64,000 nt of DNA from Lepisosteus oculatus (lineage: Eukaryota > Chordata > Actinopteri > Semionotiformes > Lepisosteidae): contig NC_090718.1 of the NCBI RefSeq assembly GCF_040954835.1, positions 16,122,532 through 16,186,531 of the forward strand. The letters run 5' to 3'. Under the pieces are notes generated by a model. The model searched no databases and was not told the origin of the DNA. It saw nothing but the letters and a program-made list of their open reading frames with translations. The position numbers and the translations under genes are program-made. Below are positions 31,691 to 42,059 of the stretch, one piece after another (the stretch's first letter is position 1; every line of letters begins with the position of its first letter).

Positions 31691-32721
31691 GATTTGTGGT
31701 GGTTTTTTACTTTTAAAATGTTAGTATTACTGTGGTAGGTAAGAGTAATAGCTTCTTTTGAGGTTTTAATTTTTTTTTTTTGCAAGCCAGTGTAATCAGA
31801 TTTACTGTAGCCCTGAGCTTTATTGGATGAAAATCAAGTGTTTTGTTTTAGTGATCATTGATCCTTTTACGTGGTGAATTAACTAATTGTATGGATAAAG
31901 CTGAGGTGATGCATCTGCTCAATTTTTTTTTTTTTATCGGCTTAAATTGTTAGGACTCACAGACTGTAAACCAATCATCCCACTGCCTGAAATTCCTGAC
32001 CCTAACCTATAACCTGCACCTTCAATGCTGACCTGATCAGTGATCCTAACCCAATCAGTGCACCCATGTGGCCAAGGTAAAGGTGAGTTGCAAGTCAAAC
32101 TTTTCGTGCATTTGGTCAGCAGTGATGTGCTTCCCGGTCCCTGGCCAGCTGTATGCACAGTGTGGAGTGACGGGCCTAGAGAATCCTGCTTCGAGGAAGC
32201 TCACTGGCTGGCCGAAAAGATGCTAGCTGCGTGACCTGTTGATGCCCTACCGTGAGTATAAAGTGCAGAACTTTAAAACGGGAGAGCGAAGACATGCTGC
32301 AAGCTGTCCTTACATTTCCTGGATGCCCATGTATCTTGGAGCAGTTGCACTACCCAGAGCAGAGGTGAGTTTCACTCTTCTCCTGTCTTCCCTAATCCAA
32401 AGCAAATTTGATGCTCTAACCATTTAGTATTGGTGAGTGAGCTTCTCTTTCAGATATCTTTCATGTTGCTTAGTCCAAATTGATCAAACAACCCCCTCAC
32501 TTGTAAGAATTTTTACAATGGAGGAAAAGGTACTTTTGGTGTAGGCTTAGTGTTAAACTCTTGAACCTCATTGCAACATGCTATCCACTTAGAAATGAGG
32601 TGTAATTTTGGATTTGTCTTGTCTCTTTTGGGTGATGTTTGCTCCTTGATTGGGTGAGGTACTGACGTGCACTTGACTGGCTGTCATTCTGGCTCTCAAA
32701 GACTAAATTAGTGCTTTGTAT

Positions 32722-32760
32722 GTGATTTATTTCATGGGTGCACACATGTAAATAAATCAC
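32722..32760 (+). ncRNA. Conserved hairpin, type B, copy 2
   Basis: Fifteen base pairs: GTGATTTATTT plus CATG against CATG, a bulged T and AAATAAATCAC, closing the loop GGTGCACA. This is the most regular type-B copy. Confidence 0.5.
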
Positions 32761-33599
32761 TTTGGTTCAATTGTGACCTGATGGATCGGACTCCTTACTG
32801 GTTACAACTCTGAGGAGACAGCATGTCAGCCAGGTTCTCTTGATGGGTGTTTGCACAGGAACTGCACTTGCTCCCCTGTGGCACGACAGTGGACTGGAGG
32901 GTTTCCTTTGTTTTCTGCAGGGTGTTGTCCTGTTGGTTTGACTTGGACCCTGTTGGTAGTGAAAATGCGGACTTGACTGTTTCTAAGAAAGGAAGAGGAC
33001 TTGGGTTAAATCCTTCTCTCCATTTCAAGCTCTCTGCTGCCAGTAGGGATGAGAAGGCTTGTGCTCCTGAGGGAAGACCTTTCATCACCAGGAGTGGAGC
33101 GCAGATGGGGCCGGTCTCTTTCTATGAAGGTCTACTGGAGGAGTGGGGAGCTTGTTCCAAGTCTGAATGTCATTGATAACATCAGAGGATTCAGGTTTGA
33201 CTACAATGTGTACACTAGCTACATGTGGAACATTTTCATTGGGTACAGTACATATACCTGGGTTCACGTACAATTGTGTAGACTGTTGTATGGGGTATAT
33301 TTATGTGTACTGGGCAGATGGCTTTTGGCATGGGACATAGTGTTGTATGACACACTCTTGGCTACTTCTAGTTTGTACTTGAAGTTGAAAGACCCTGTAA
33401 TCAGGATCAGAGATGCAGGACAATCTGAAAGCCAAGCATTCTTTAGTTTACTGCATGGAAAATTGAATATTTTGAGAATCTTTGATTTTGCAACTAACTT
33501 CAACTGTAGCAATCCGTTGGGCATCTTCAGTATTCAAGCCAGTGTTGTGATGCAAGATAGTGATGTTGAAATACTTTTTTTACACTGTGTATTCCAATG

Positions 33600-34140
33600 A
33601 GCAGGTGACAGCTGTCAGACTGAGAACGGGGGAGTAGGAAGCATTACTGCTGGTGAACTTGGGCTGCGCCGAGTGAACAATGTGAGCTGAAGGTAAGCAA
33701 AGGAGAGATTCAGGTCAGTGTGAGGAGAGCTTTTAAAGTTGGGAGCAGCCTACACAGCACAACCTGGTCCCCTCTGTGTGGAGGATGGGAGTGGTTAGTT
33801 CTGTTTCTTTTACAGTTGGGGCACGTGGCAGTGGTTGAAGACAAGATGCTCCTAGTCTCAAGAGAAGAGTGTCTTGGTCTCTGGAATGTTTCTGTGATTT
33901 AGGGTGGAATGCTGTGATTTGTGCTCCCCAGTCCCTGTCCACCTGAATGCAAAGAGTGCTGATGGACGCTTCCATTGAATAGTATTGGCCGTCCAAAAGG
34001 ATATCGGGAGTGTTCTGTGAGTATTAAACACGTGGGAAGGTTGTGCAGAACATTGTCTAATCATTGGTGAGTTTTGGCATTTTGCACCTTGTGACTGGTT
34101 CTCTACACTTTCCCAAATCAAAGATGACTGAAATATCAAA
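33600..34140 (+). repeat. Partial subunit shared with 37.45-38.11 kb
   Basis: GCTCCCCAGTCCCTGTCCAC (33,924) and GCTCCCCAGTCCCTGCCCAC (37,851) head matching segments, each followed by a GTGAGTATT donor-like site. Both follow GCAGGTCAGTGTGAGG-type lines. They are diverged relatives of the GCTCACTGGCTGG...GTGAGTATT block. Confidence 0.5.
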
Positions 34141-34801
34141 CTATAGTGTTTGATTAAAAGAGTCTTTATATGGAGTCAGGTGTGAGTGTCTTGCTAGCAA
34201 ATTCCAAATGCAATGCTTTTTCACTTTTGTACTAGGCTTAGTTTTGGGATTCACTGGGCAAGTTTAGCTTCCTGTTGAACTGTGGGTTTCTTTATTGTAG
34301 GCTTTTGTTTTGATGTTTCTTGCTTAAGCAGTTGTAGCACCAGCAGCCACCTCCTCTTGGAGACTCCTTGGAGATGTTTTCAAACAACAGTGAAATACCA
34401 TGTCTGAGACCCAGTCAGATCAGTGAGTTCCTTACCACTCAAGAGTAGATTGGGGAGGTTGTGTGGGGCAGCTGTGGGCTTGACACCACTTGAGCAGCTT
34501 TCTTTTCTGACTGCTGCTCTACACATCAGCCTTTTGATGGTTGTTCCCAGGAGCAGCTGAGCCACCTGGCTGATTGAGCCAAAGTTGACTTTGTTCCAGG
34601 TAAGAGGGGACTCTGATGTAGCCTGGAGCTGCTGGGGTTCTTTGTTTTTTTTTTTTTTTTAGCCTTAATGATAGTGTCACTGTAGCATAAGTACTGGTTA
34701 ATCAGGGGACGGAAGTCAAATACTGAAAGTGTTGTGCAAGCACTGGGGAGGATTTGGCTAAATTGTTTATGGTATGACTGGGAAATTAGAGAATTGTCAG
34801 T

Positions 34802-34848
34802 ATGTAAGATTTAGTTCATGGGTGCACACATGTAACTAAATCTTACAT
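34802..34848 (+). ncRNA. Conserved hairpin, type A, copy 2, perfect stem
   Basis: Nineteen base pairs with one bulged T: ATGTAAGATTTAGTTCATG against the 3' arm ending CTTACAT, loop GGTGCACA. Against copy 1 a T-A pair has become G-C (TTTAGTT with AACTAAA), changing both sides together, and the G/A mismatch is an A-T pair. This is the strongest covariation in the window. Confidence 0.55.
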
Positions 34849-36840
34849 TGAAATTTTAGAAGTGAATTAAGTAAATTAAAGGGGGAACCAAGAGTATGGT
34901 GTCTTCCTGATTACCCAGTGAGACTATTCTGTGAATGTCCAGCACAGTCCTGTCAGAGGTTTAGTGCACAAAGGGGAGTGAGTTTCCAGCTGATTAGAAG
35001 TGGTTGTGTACTGTGCCTTGTGAGGGAGAGAGCTACATGAAGACTGTTGGACTTTCTTATACTGGATGTGTACTTTAACCATGAGCACAAACCTGTTATT
35101 GGTGTAAAACTGGCTGTGAAACGTGGTTAAGTGGTTCTGCTGATCTTCTAGAAAGCTTTTTTTAAAGGTGTTTCTAGTCATTGAGGAATATGAGGCTTAG
35201 TTTGACCATGGGTTAATCGGTATGTGTTCAAAGTATTCTCTCCATGATGGTCAAGTGTGTGATGCAGCTCAAAGACCTCAATCCACGTGGTGCCCTATCA
35301 ATCAGTTTCGAGTACTATGTACTTTTGTCAATTGTTTAATTTGTTTAAGCTCTAAAGCCTTTTCACCTTGGTTAAGGCTGTAGCGGTTTGGTACTGAAGA
35401 TGGATAGTGTTTTGATCTCCTACTGCTGTGGATCCTTGCTGTTTTTGAATTTTTGTTACTTTTGCAAAATCAGAAGTGGCTCGTCTCAAATTGAGTTTAA
35501 GGCAAAAATTCTGCTGCACTAGGTATGCATTTTTAGGATCTCTTTAAAAAGATTGAATTTCAATTACTATTTTATTTGGATATGCAGCTTTGCATAATCA
35601 GTTCTGTTTTTCAGTAGTGGTGGTTGGATTTTAATGATGGGTAAGTTGTGCTTGAATCTGCAGCACATCTACGTGGTGAACTACTTTAAATGGATTTGGT
35701 AACAATCATGTATCTTGGTTATAAGGCTCAGTTGGTTAAGCTAGAGGTTTTTAATTGGGTGTCTCAAATTTTCTACTTTTGCTTTTGCAACTGATTTGAC
35801 TAGTTTTCATTTCTGGTTTCAGCCAGTATCCAAGCTAATCTCAAGGAAGTGAAGCAACAGCATCTAAGTCCAGGGTGAGAACTGTCCTGGAGTATTGCAA
35901 CAAGATCCAGAACTGTCAATGTTAGTGGTGTCTGTGTCCATGATGCCATGCTGCATGATGGTCCAGCTCAGAAGAGAGGAGGCTAGCTTTGTCCTGAGTA
36001 AGGTGAGGTGATCCACCTGCTTCAAGTTCTCATCTACAGAAAGTCCCGAGCCTCTGAATAAGGTGGAAAGCGTGGTGGGTAAACCAATCATCCTACTGCC
36101 TGACGACGTGCTTGGGCTGTAACCCTCATCTTCGGTGTGGATATGTTATTTGCTCTCACTCTAATCGGTGCACTCTTGAGGCCTAGGTATAGGTGGGTTT
36201 GAAGGTAAGTAGAGGAGGTGCAAGTGTAGCTGTTTTTCCTGAGATGGGTCAGCAGTGATGCAGATCTGTGCATTTGATTATAGTTCAATCAGTGCTCTGC
36301 AGTTCCTGGCCAGCTGAATGCACAGTGCAGTGACAGGCTTGGAGGACCCTGCTCAGAGGAAGCTCACTGGATACCAGCTGTGTGACTGGTTGATGCCCAT
36401 TGGTAAGCAATGAAGTCTGTGGTTTGAACAGTAGAAAGTGAAGAGGTGCTGCAAGCAGTCCTTGAAATTCCTGGATGCACATGGATCTTGGAGCAGGTGC
36501 AAGGGTGGTGTAATAGAGGACATGTCCCTGGAGCAGAGGTGAGTTTCACTCTTTTCCGGTCTAACCTTATCCATTTCAAACTTGATGCTATATAACCTTT
36601 TAGTATTTGCTTGTTAGAACTGTTTACTGAAGCTGAAAAGTTTCTTCTGGAGTAGGCTACATGTTAAGCTCTTGGATCTCTTCTGGTGTATAACATCATG
36701 CTTTAACATGCTGAACTGTTTCTAGAGGTGAAGCTTTTTTGGGCTTTCTTCTGGGTAATTTTTCCTCCCTGTTTGGTTGAGGCATTTGTGTACTAATGTG
36801 CACTTGACTGGCTCTGTAAGGCAATTACTGCTTTGCATCG

Positions 36841-36873
36841 GATTTATTTCATGGGTGCACACATGTAAATTGG
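36841..36873 (+). ncRNA. Conserved hairpin, type B, copy 3, damaged stem
   Basis: The loop and upper stem are unchanged (CATGGGTGCACACATGTA), but the 3' arm reads AAATTGGTTTT and no longer pairs well with the lower 5' arm GATTTATTT. It may be a decayed copy. Confidence 0.4.
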
Positions 36874-38158
36874 TTTTGATGCACAGCAGTACAATAGTGA
36901 TTTGGCACAACAGCCTCCTCCGTAGACTCCTTACTGGTTATAGCCAGGTACTCGCGATGTGTGTTGGCACAGGAATTGCTCTCCTCACAGGGGAGGAACT
37001 GCACTGGATCCCTCCCCTGTGGCAAGAGCCCTTGACTGGGGGTTTTCTCTTCACTCTCTGCAGGGTGTTTTTCCTGTTTTATCTTGGACAGATGCTGCAA
37101 CAAACATTTTGGACGTTTAGTACAAAACTGGAGCTGGGAGTAATTGTTCTTACTGTTTCTAAGTGCAGAGGATCATAACAGAATCTGTCTACTAGGTTAT
37201 CTGCTGCCAGAAGGGTTGACCAGGCTTTTGCTCCCAGATGGATGACCTCTCATCGCCAGAAGTGGAGTAAACTGAGTAATCCAATTATCCCACTGCCTGA
37301 TTAGTTTACTCCTAACCCATCTTGCATTTTTAGTATAGATCATGTTCTGCTTAATCGGTTATCCTTATCTTTTTGGCTTCGATGTAAATGACTGTGGGGG
37401 GGGTCTGATTCTTTTTTTTTTTCCACAGGATGCAGTTTTCCCATAGCTGTCTTGGTGGAGAGCAAGGAGTGCTACTGCTTGGGGAAGTGGACTTGGACTC
37501 CTCTCTGTGAACAAGGGGAGTTGAAAGTAAGTAGAGGGGAGATGCAGGTCAGTGTGAGGGGCACTTTTAAAACTGCATCTGCATGGTGGTAGTGTGGAGG
37601 AGGAAAATGGACAGTCCTGTTTTGTCCTTGCAGTTGGTGCACTGAGAGGCAGCTGTCAGATGAGGACTGTCACTGGAAAAAGGATGCTTTTGAAGTTTTC
37701 AGCTCCTGGTCTCAAGAGAAGAGTGTTGGTATCTTGGTCAGTTATGTTCACAGAACCGCCTCTCTCAATGAGGCTAGACCACAGTTGTGCTGAGTGGTAT
37801 GATTGACTCTGGAATATTGTTTGTGATTTAGAGTGGAATGCCATGATGGGTGCTCCCCAGTCCCTGCCCACCTGAATGCAGACAGTGCTGATGTCTTGTT
37901 TGGAAATGAGCTTCCATGGAACAGACTTGGCTGTCTGAATGGATATTGGGAGTGTGACCTGTGAGTATTGAAGTCCTGCAGGTTGAACACTAGAAAGCAA
38001 GGAGGGGTTTTAAGCTGCCCTTGGTGAATCTGCTGGGCACCTGAGGATGTTGGAACACATGCAAAGGTACAGTAGTCATGCAGGACACTGTCCCTACTGC
38101 AGCGGTGAGTTGTGAGCTTTTGCATCTTGTCTTTGATTTGGGAAGTGTAGAGTTCAAG

Positions 38159-38213
38159 TTTCATTATACTTATATACAGGTATATGGTATACCTGTATAT
38201 AAGTATAATGAAA
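38159..38213. repeat. Perfect 26-bp inverted repeat with 3-bp spacer
   Basis: The left arm 38,159-38,184 (TTTCATTATACTTATATACA then GGTATA) is the exact reverse complement of 38,188-38,213, with TGG between. It is AT-rich and rich in TATA steps. It could extrude as a cruciform, be a palindromic MITE core, or fold as a small hairpin RNA. It is absent from the other subunits at this place, so it is probably a recent insertion or inversion. Confidence 0.85.
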
Positions 38214-38539
38214 ATGCTATTTGGCTAGGTCTTGGATGTTAAGCAGTACAAAACAATACTTTTGTATAAGAAAATAGGCAATGTGCAAGATCATACTTCA
38301 ACTATATGAAATAAAGGATAAAACATTTTATGGAGAGTGAGCTTCTTGGCAAGTGAGGTAGATTTCAATGTGTGCGTTTTAGATTTGATTGAGGGTTCAG
38401 CTCATGGGTGAGAGGCTGGAAGTTTAATAGTTGTGTAGTGTGTGGGTAAAAACTGTCTGGGCCCAAATACTCCAGTACTGGTTTCCAGATGGTAGAGGCT
38501 CAAGCAGTCTTCTTGCTAGGGTGTGTGGGGTCTTTGCTT

Positions 38540-39812
38540 AGAGCTTTCCTCAAGCACTCTCCATCATAAATGACTTGGATGGGAGAGTAACCCCAGTGAT
38601 GGACTGGGCAGTTTTCACCACCCGCAATACTGCAGTTGCCATACTACACTGATGCAACCTGTGTGCTTTCTGTAGTGCATCTGTAAAGGTTGGTGAGAAT
38701 CTGGGGACATATCTCAGCCGCCTCCAACCGTCTTGGGGAAATTCAGGCTGTGTTGACCTTTCTTAATCAGACAGGTGGACGATGGATTAAGCGCACACCC
38801 TGGGGGACTTCTGCGTTCAGTTGGTGCTGGAGGTGCGGTGTCCAAGCTTGACAGCTGGAGGTCTGCCTGTCGGAAAGTCCCAAATCCCATTGCAGAGGGT
38901 GGTGTCGTGACCCAGTGCATTGAGTTTCTTGACTAGTTTCTGGAATGATGGTATTAAAAGCTGAGCTGAAGTAGATGAATAGTAATCCTGTGTATGTTTT
39001 CTTTTTATCCAGATGTGGATAAAAAGTGTTGCTGGCTTCAAACTGAGCATAAAAGGCATTGAGCTCATTAGGCAGGGAGGCATCATGGACAGATGTTCTG
39101 CCTTTTTGTAGTCTGTGAGGGCCTGTATACCTTGCCACATGCGCCTTGGGTCAATCGTGCTGAAGTGTTACTTCAGTTCCTGTTTGAGTGTGATTTTTGC
39201 ATGTTTAATACCTTTCTTTAGATTGATACTGGCTGACTTCAGTTCTGATTTATTGCCCGATTGAGTGTTGCAGACCTCTGTTCATCCATGGTTTCTGTTT
39301 AGGAAACGCTCTTATGACTTTTGTCACATAGCCAGCACATGTCTTGATGTAGCTAGTGACTGATGTATATTCCTGTATGTCGATACATACTGTGTGGCTG
39401 CCTCTTTTAAAAACACCTCAGTCAGTGCCTTCAAAACAGTCCTGCAGGAGTGATTCAGCTCCTTCATGGCACACTTTCACTGTCCTGACTGCTGGTTTCA
39501 CTCACCTGTGCAGCTGTCTGTGTGTGTGTGGGGAGGAGAAATGGTGATTGTGGTCTGTTTCCACGGTGGGGGAGGGGTATGGCCTTGTAAGCATTCTGAA
39601 TGTTGGTGCAAACGTAGTCCAGAGTGTTTTCTCCTCTCGTTGGGAGGGGGACTTGCTGATTGGTATTTCAGGAGAATGGGGTTGAGATTTGTAAGACTAA
39701 AGTCACCCAAGATGATATAGGTTGTCGGGATGTGCAGATTCCTGCTTATTGCAGGGTACAGTACCTCTAGCACTTCTTTGCCATTAGTCAGGGGTGGATG
39801 TAGATGGCAGTC
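38540..39812 (-). pseudogene. L2/CR1-like LINE, inverted 5' part (endonuclease to RT)
   Basis: Read on the minus strand from high to low coordinates, the pieces follow element order. The end of the endonuclease comes first (YIILGDFSLTNLNPILLKYQ and a frame-shifted DNTLDYVYTN-like stretch, 39,590-39,720). Then come MWQGIQALTDYKKAE with DASLPNELNAFYAQFEASNT (39,040-39,138) and RT blocks GLLFIYFSSAFNTIIPE and VPQGVRL (38,770-38,990). The catalytic Asp of the FxDFSSAFN-type block is Tyr here, and frameshifts are frequent. It lies head-on against the plus-strand 3' end of the same LINE type at 39.83 kb. Confidence 0.75.
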
Positions 39813-40050
39813 GTAAACAGTCTGAACAGTAAACGGCTACATCTGTTTTCGTGCGATATGCCAGGGACTTGTGCAATACAACTTGGTGTACCGTTTTGGT
39901 TTATTCTTTGTATGTTCTGGACTGTGAGTAACTCTACTTAATGCACTTCTCACTGTACGGATTGTATTGTATCATTCATTACAATGCTGTTTACTTTAGC
40001 TGCTGTTGCACTGCAATTTCCCTCATGGGATCAAAATATCTACCTATAAG
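39813..40050 (+). mobile_element. L2/CR1-like LINE 3' end (sense part of a 5'-inverted insertion)
   Basis: It matches the 3'UTR at 19,840-20,070: ATGCCAGGGACTTGTGCAAT, CTGGACTGTGAGTAACTCT and GCTGTTGCACTGCAATTTCC, ending GGGATCAAAATATCTACCTA in place of the usual AATAAAGTATCTATC. With the inverted piece before it, this forms the layout expected from twin priming. Confidence 0.75.
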
Positions 40051-41946
40051 TTTTATATTCCCTCAGCAGATAAAAGGGGTGTTATTTGATCATTAGAAAT
40101 TCCAGAGTGGGTGAGCAGTGTTTCATGATGGAAGATGTTGCACCATGTGTTAATAAAAATGCAAACTCCCCCACCTCTGGATTTACCAGACTCTGTAGTT
40201 CTGTCCATGTTGAAGGCAGAAAACTCATCTAGGTGTATTGCTGAGTCTTTAATACTATGTTAGTTAAGTTTTGGTGGAAAACGAGTCAAGAGTTGTAACT
40301 GAAATGGAGAACTAGAGCTTGATTACTAAGGCTCCTGGCTCCTTTAGAACTAGGAAACAAGTCTTGCTAGTTTTATACAAAATGTTTAAATGTCTTTTCA
40401 GTTTGAGGCTAAGTTTTGTGATTTTTGTTGGGCAATTTAAGCATCTTTAAGGAACTGCACTGGATCCTGTGCCAAGAACCCTTGACTAGGGGGTTTTTCT
40501 TGGCTCTCTGCTGGGTGTTTTCTTGTTGGTTTGTCCTGGACAGGTGCTGCATTGTGTTCATGTTGGGAGTGGAAATGCTGGCTTGACTGTTTCTAAGAAG
40601 TGCAGAGGACCTGGTCTGAATCCTTCTCTTCATTTCAGGCTCTATGCTGCTAGAGGAGATGAGCAAGCTTGGGCTTCAGAGGGAGGTCCTTTCATCACCC
40701 AGGAGTGGAGCACAGATGGGGCTGGTCTCTGGGGTCTTTCAGTGAAGGTCTGCTAGAGTGGTGTGCTTGTCTGAAGACTGCAAGTTAAAGGCAGCATCAG
40801 AGGATCCAGTCAGGTGAGTGAGACAAGTACTCATTTTGAGTACACTGGGTACTTGGGGGTTTCATTTGAGTACTTTGGGTATATGTTGATTTTGTTTAGG
40901 TACAGTTGTGGAGATTGCATGTCAAGTTGGATAATTGAGTATATTGGTTAGGCAGCTGTTGGCATGTGCATGGGAGTTGTATAGTACAAACAACTTTTTT
41001 TCTTGCCTAAACTTTTTTACACATTAAATGAACATGAAAGATCCTGTTATCAGAGGAATGTGGAGGAATCTGAAACCCTGCATTTTTAATGAGGAATTGA
41101 ATTTTTGAGAATGTTAACGGTTTTAATTGTCTTGTCTTAAGCTAGCACACCTAGGAGGAGAAGCAAGTGGATTTATGTCCTTGGTAAGTATTCAAGAACA
41201 ATTTAGTTCCTCAAGGTTGAGGGAAGGGAGAGGTTTAACTGGCTGTTTTTGGGAACTTGTGTGGGAATGTTAAATGCTTTAAACAAGGTATTAGAAATGG
41301 ACTTGAGTTCTGCACTCTGTTTTTGCTTTATCACATTTTAGGGTGGTTTTGTTGGTTTGTCCTGAAAAGGTAGTACTGAACACTTATAGTAGTTTAGGTC
41401 AAACTGGGTGTTGGAAGTGGAAATGTAGGCTGGACTATTTCTGACTAGTGTTTTTTTTTTCTTCAGGTTCTTTGCTGTCAGGGGGATGACCAGGCCTTTG
41501 CTGCCAAGAGAAGACCTTCACCAGGACAGGAGCCCAGATGCAGCAGACTGGGTAGCAGGTTGTCTGCAAAGATCTTGATGAATCTGTTCCCATCCCAGAA
41601 GCCAATGGGCACATCAGAGGATCATTAAAGCTGCTGTAGAAGTGTCTAATGACAGGCAAAAAATTAGGGGGGTCTTTTTTGGGTTAATTGTGGGCTGGAA
41701 AGAGGTTCAGGTGCTTTTGATGGTCCAACAGGAGCTGTGAAGCTCTAAGTGAATCTCTGCACACCAGCCTTGTAATGGCTGTTAGGACCTTGGCTTGTAA
41801 CTCCAGCACCTGAGCCACCTGGCAGGGAGGAGACAGTTCCTTTTGGTGCAGGAACAGAGAAAGAGTTCCAAGTTTTGTAACTTGGTAGCTACTTTGCACA
41901 TTCTTAGCCATTTTGAAAAGCGTTTGAGAGGCTAAGGTCAAGCAAT

Positions 41947-41982
41947 GATTTATTTGCATGGGTGCACACATGTAGATAAATC
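41947..41982 (+). ncRNA. Conserved hairpin, type A, copy 3
   Basis: GATTTATTTGCATG pairs with CATGTAGATAAATC. The base that bulges elsewhere (T) now faces an inserted G, giving a G-U pair and no bulge, and a second change gives a U-G wobble. The loop GGTGCACA is unchanged. Confidence 0.5.
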
Positions 41983-42059
41983 TTGCCTTGGCTGTAGAGT
42001 AAAAGTGAATTAAACCTATTAAGTAGGGATGAATAAAAGGGAAACTAATCACATCCACT

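Larger units (their letters stand above)
27050..42010 (+). repeat. Higher-order tandem repeat of about 6.3 kb built from 2-kb subunits
   Basis: Landmarks recur in order. GAGCACCTGAGCCACCTGGC-type block: 28.28, 34.55 and 41.8 kb. GCTCACTGGCTGG...AAAAGGATAC block: 27.52, 30.16, 32.2 and 36.36 kb. CTGGATGCCCATGGATCTTG with donor GTGAGTTTCACTC: 27.64, 30.28, 32.31 and 36.47 kb. AGCCAGGTTCTCTTGATGGG block: 30.65 and 32.83 kb. TTTCAGG...GACCAGGC exon-like block: 27.94, 30.9, 33.02, 37.19, 40.64 and 41.47 kb. The hairpins described separately also follow the pattern. Donor and acceptor sites fall at the edges of the shared blocks, as in a gene with duplicated exons. No protein frame is shared between units. 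Confidence 0.65.

Noticed and set aside
33049..33600. 183-codon plus-strand frame
   Set aside because: It spans repeat subunit and non-repeat sequence, has no domain, and is not kept in the related subunits.
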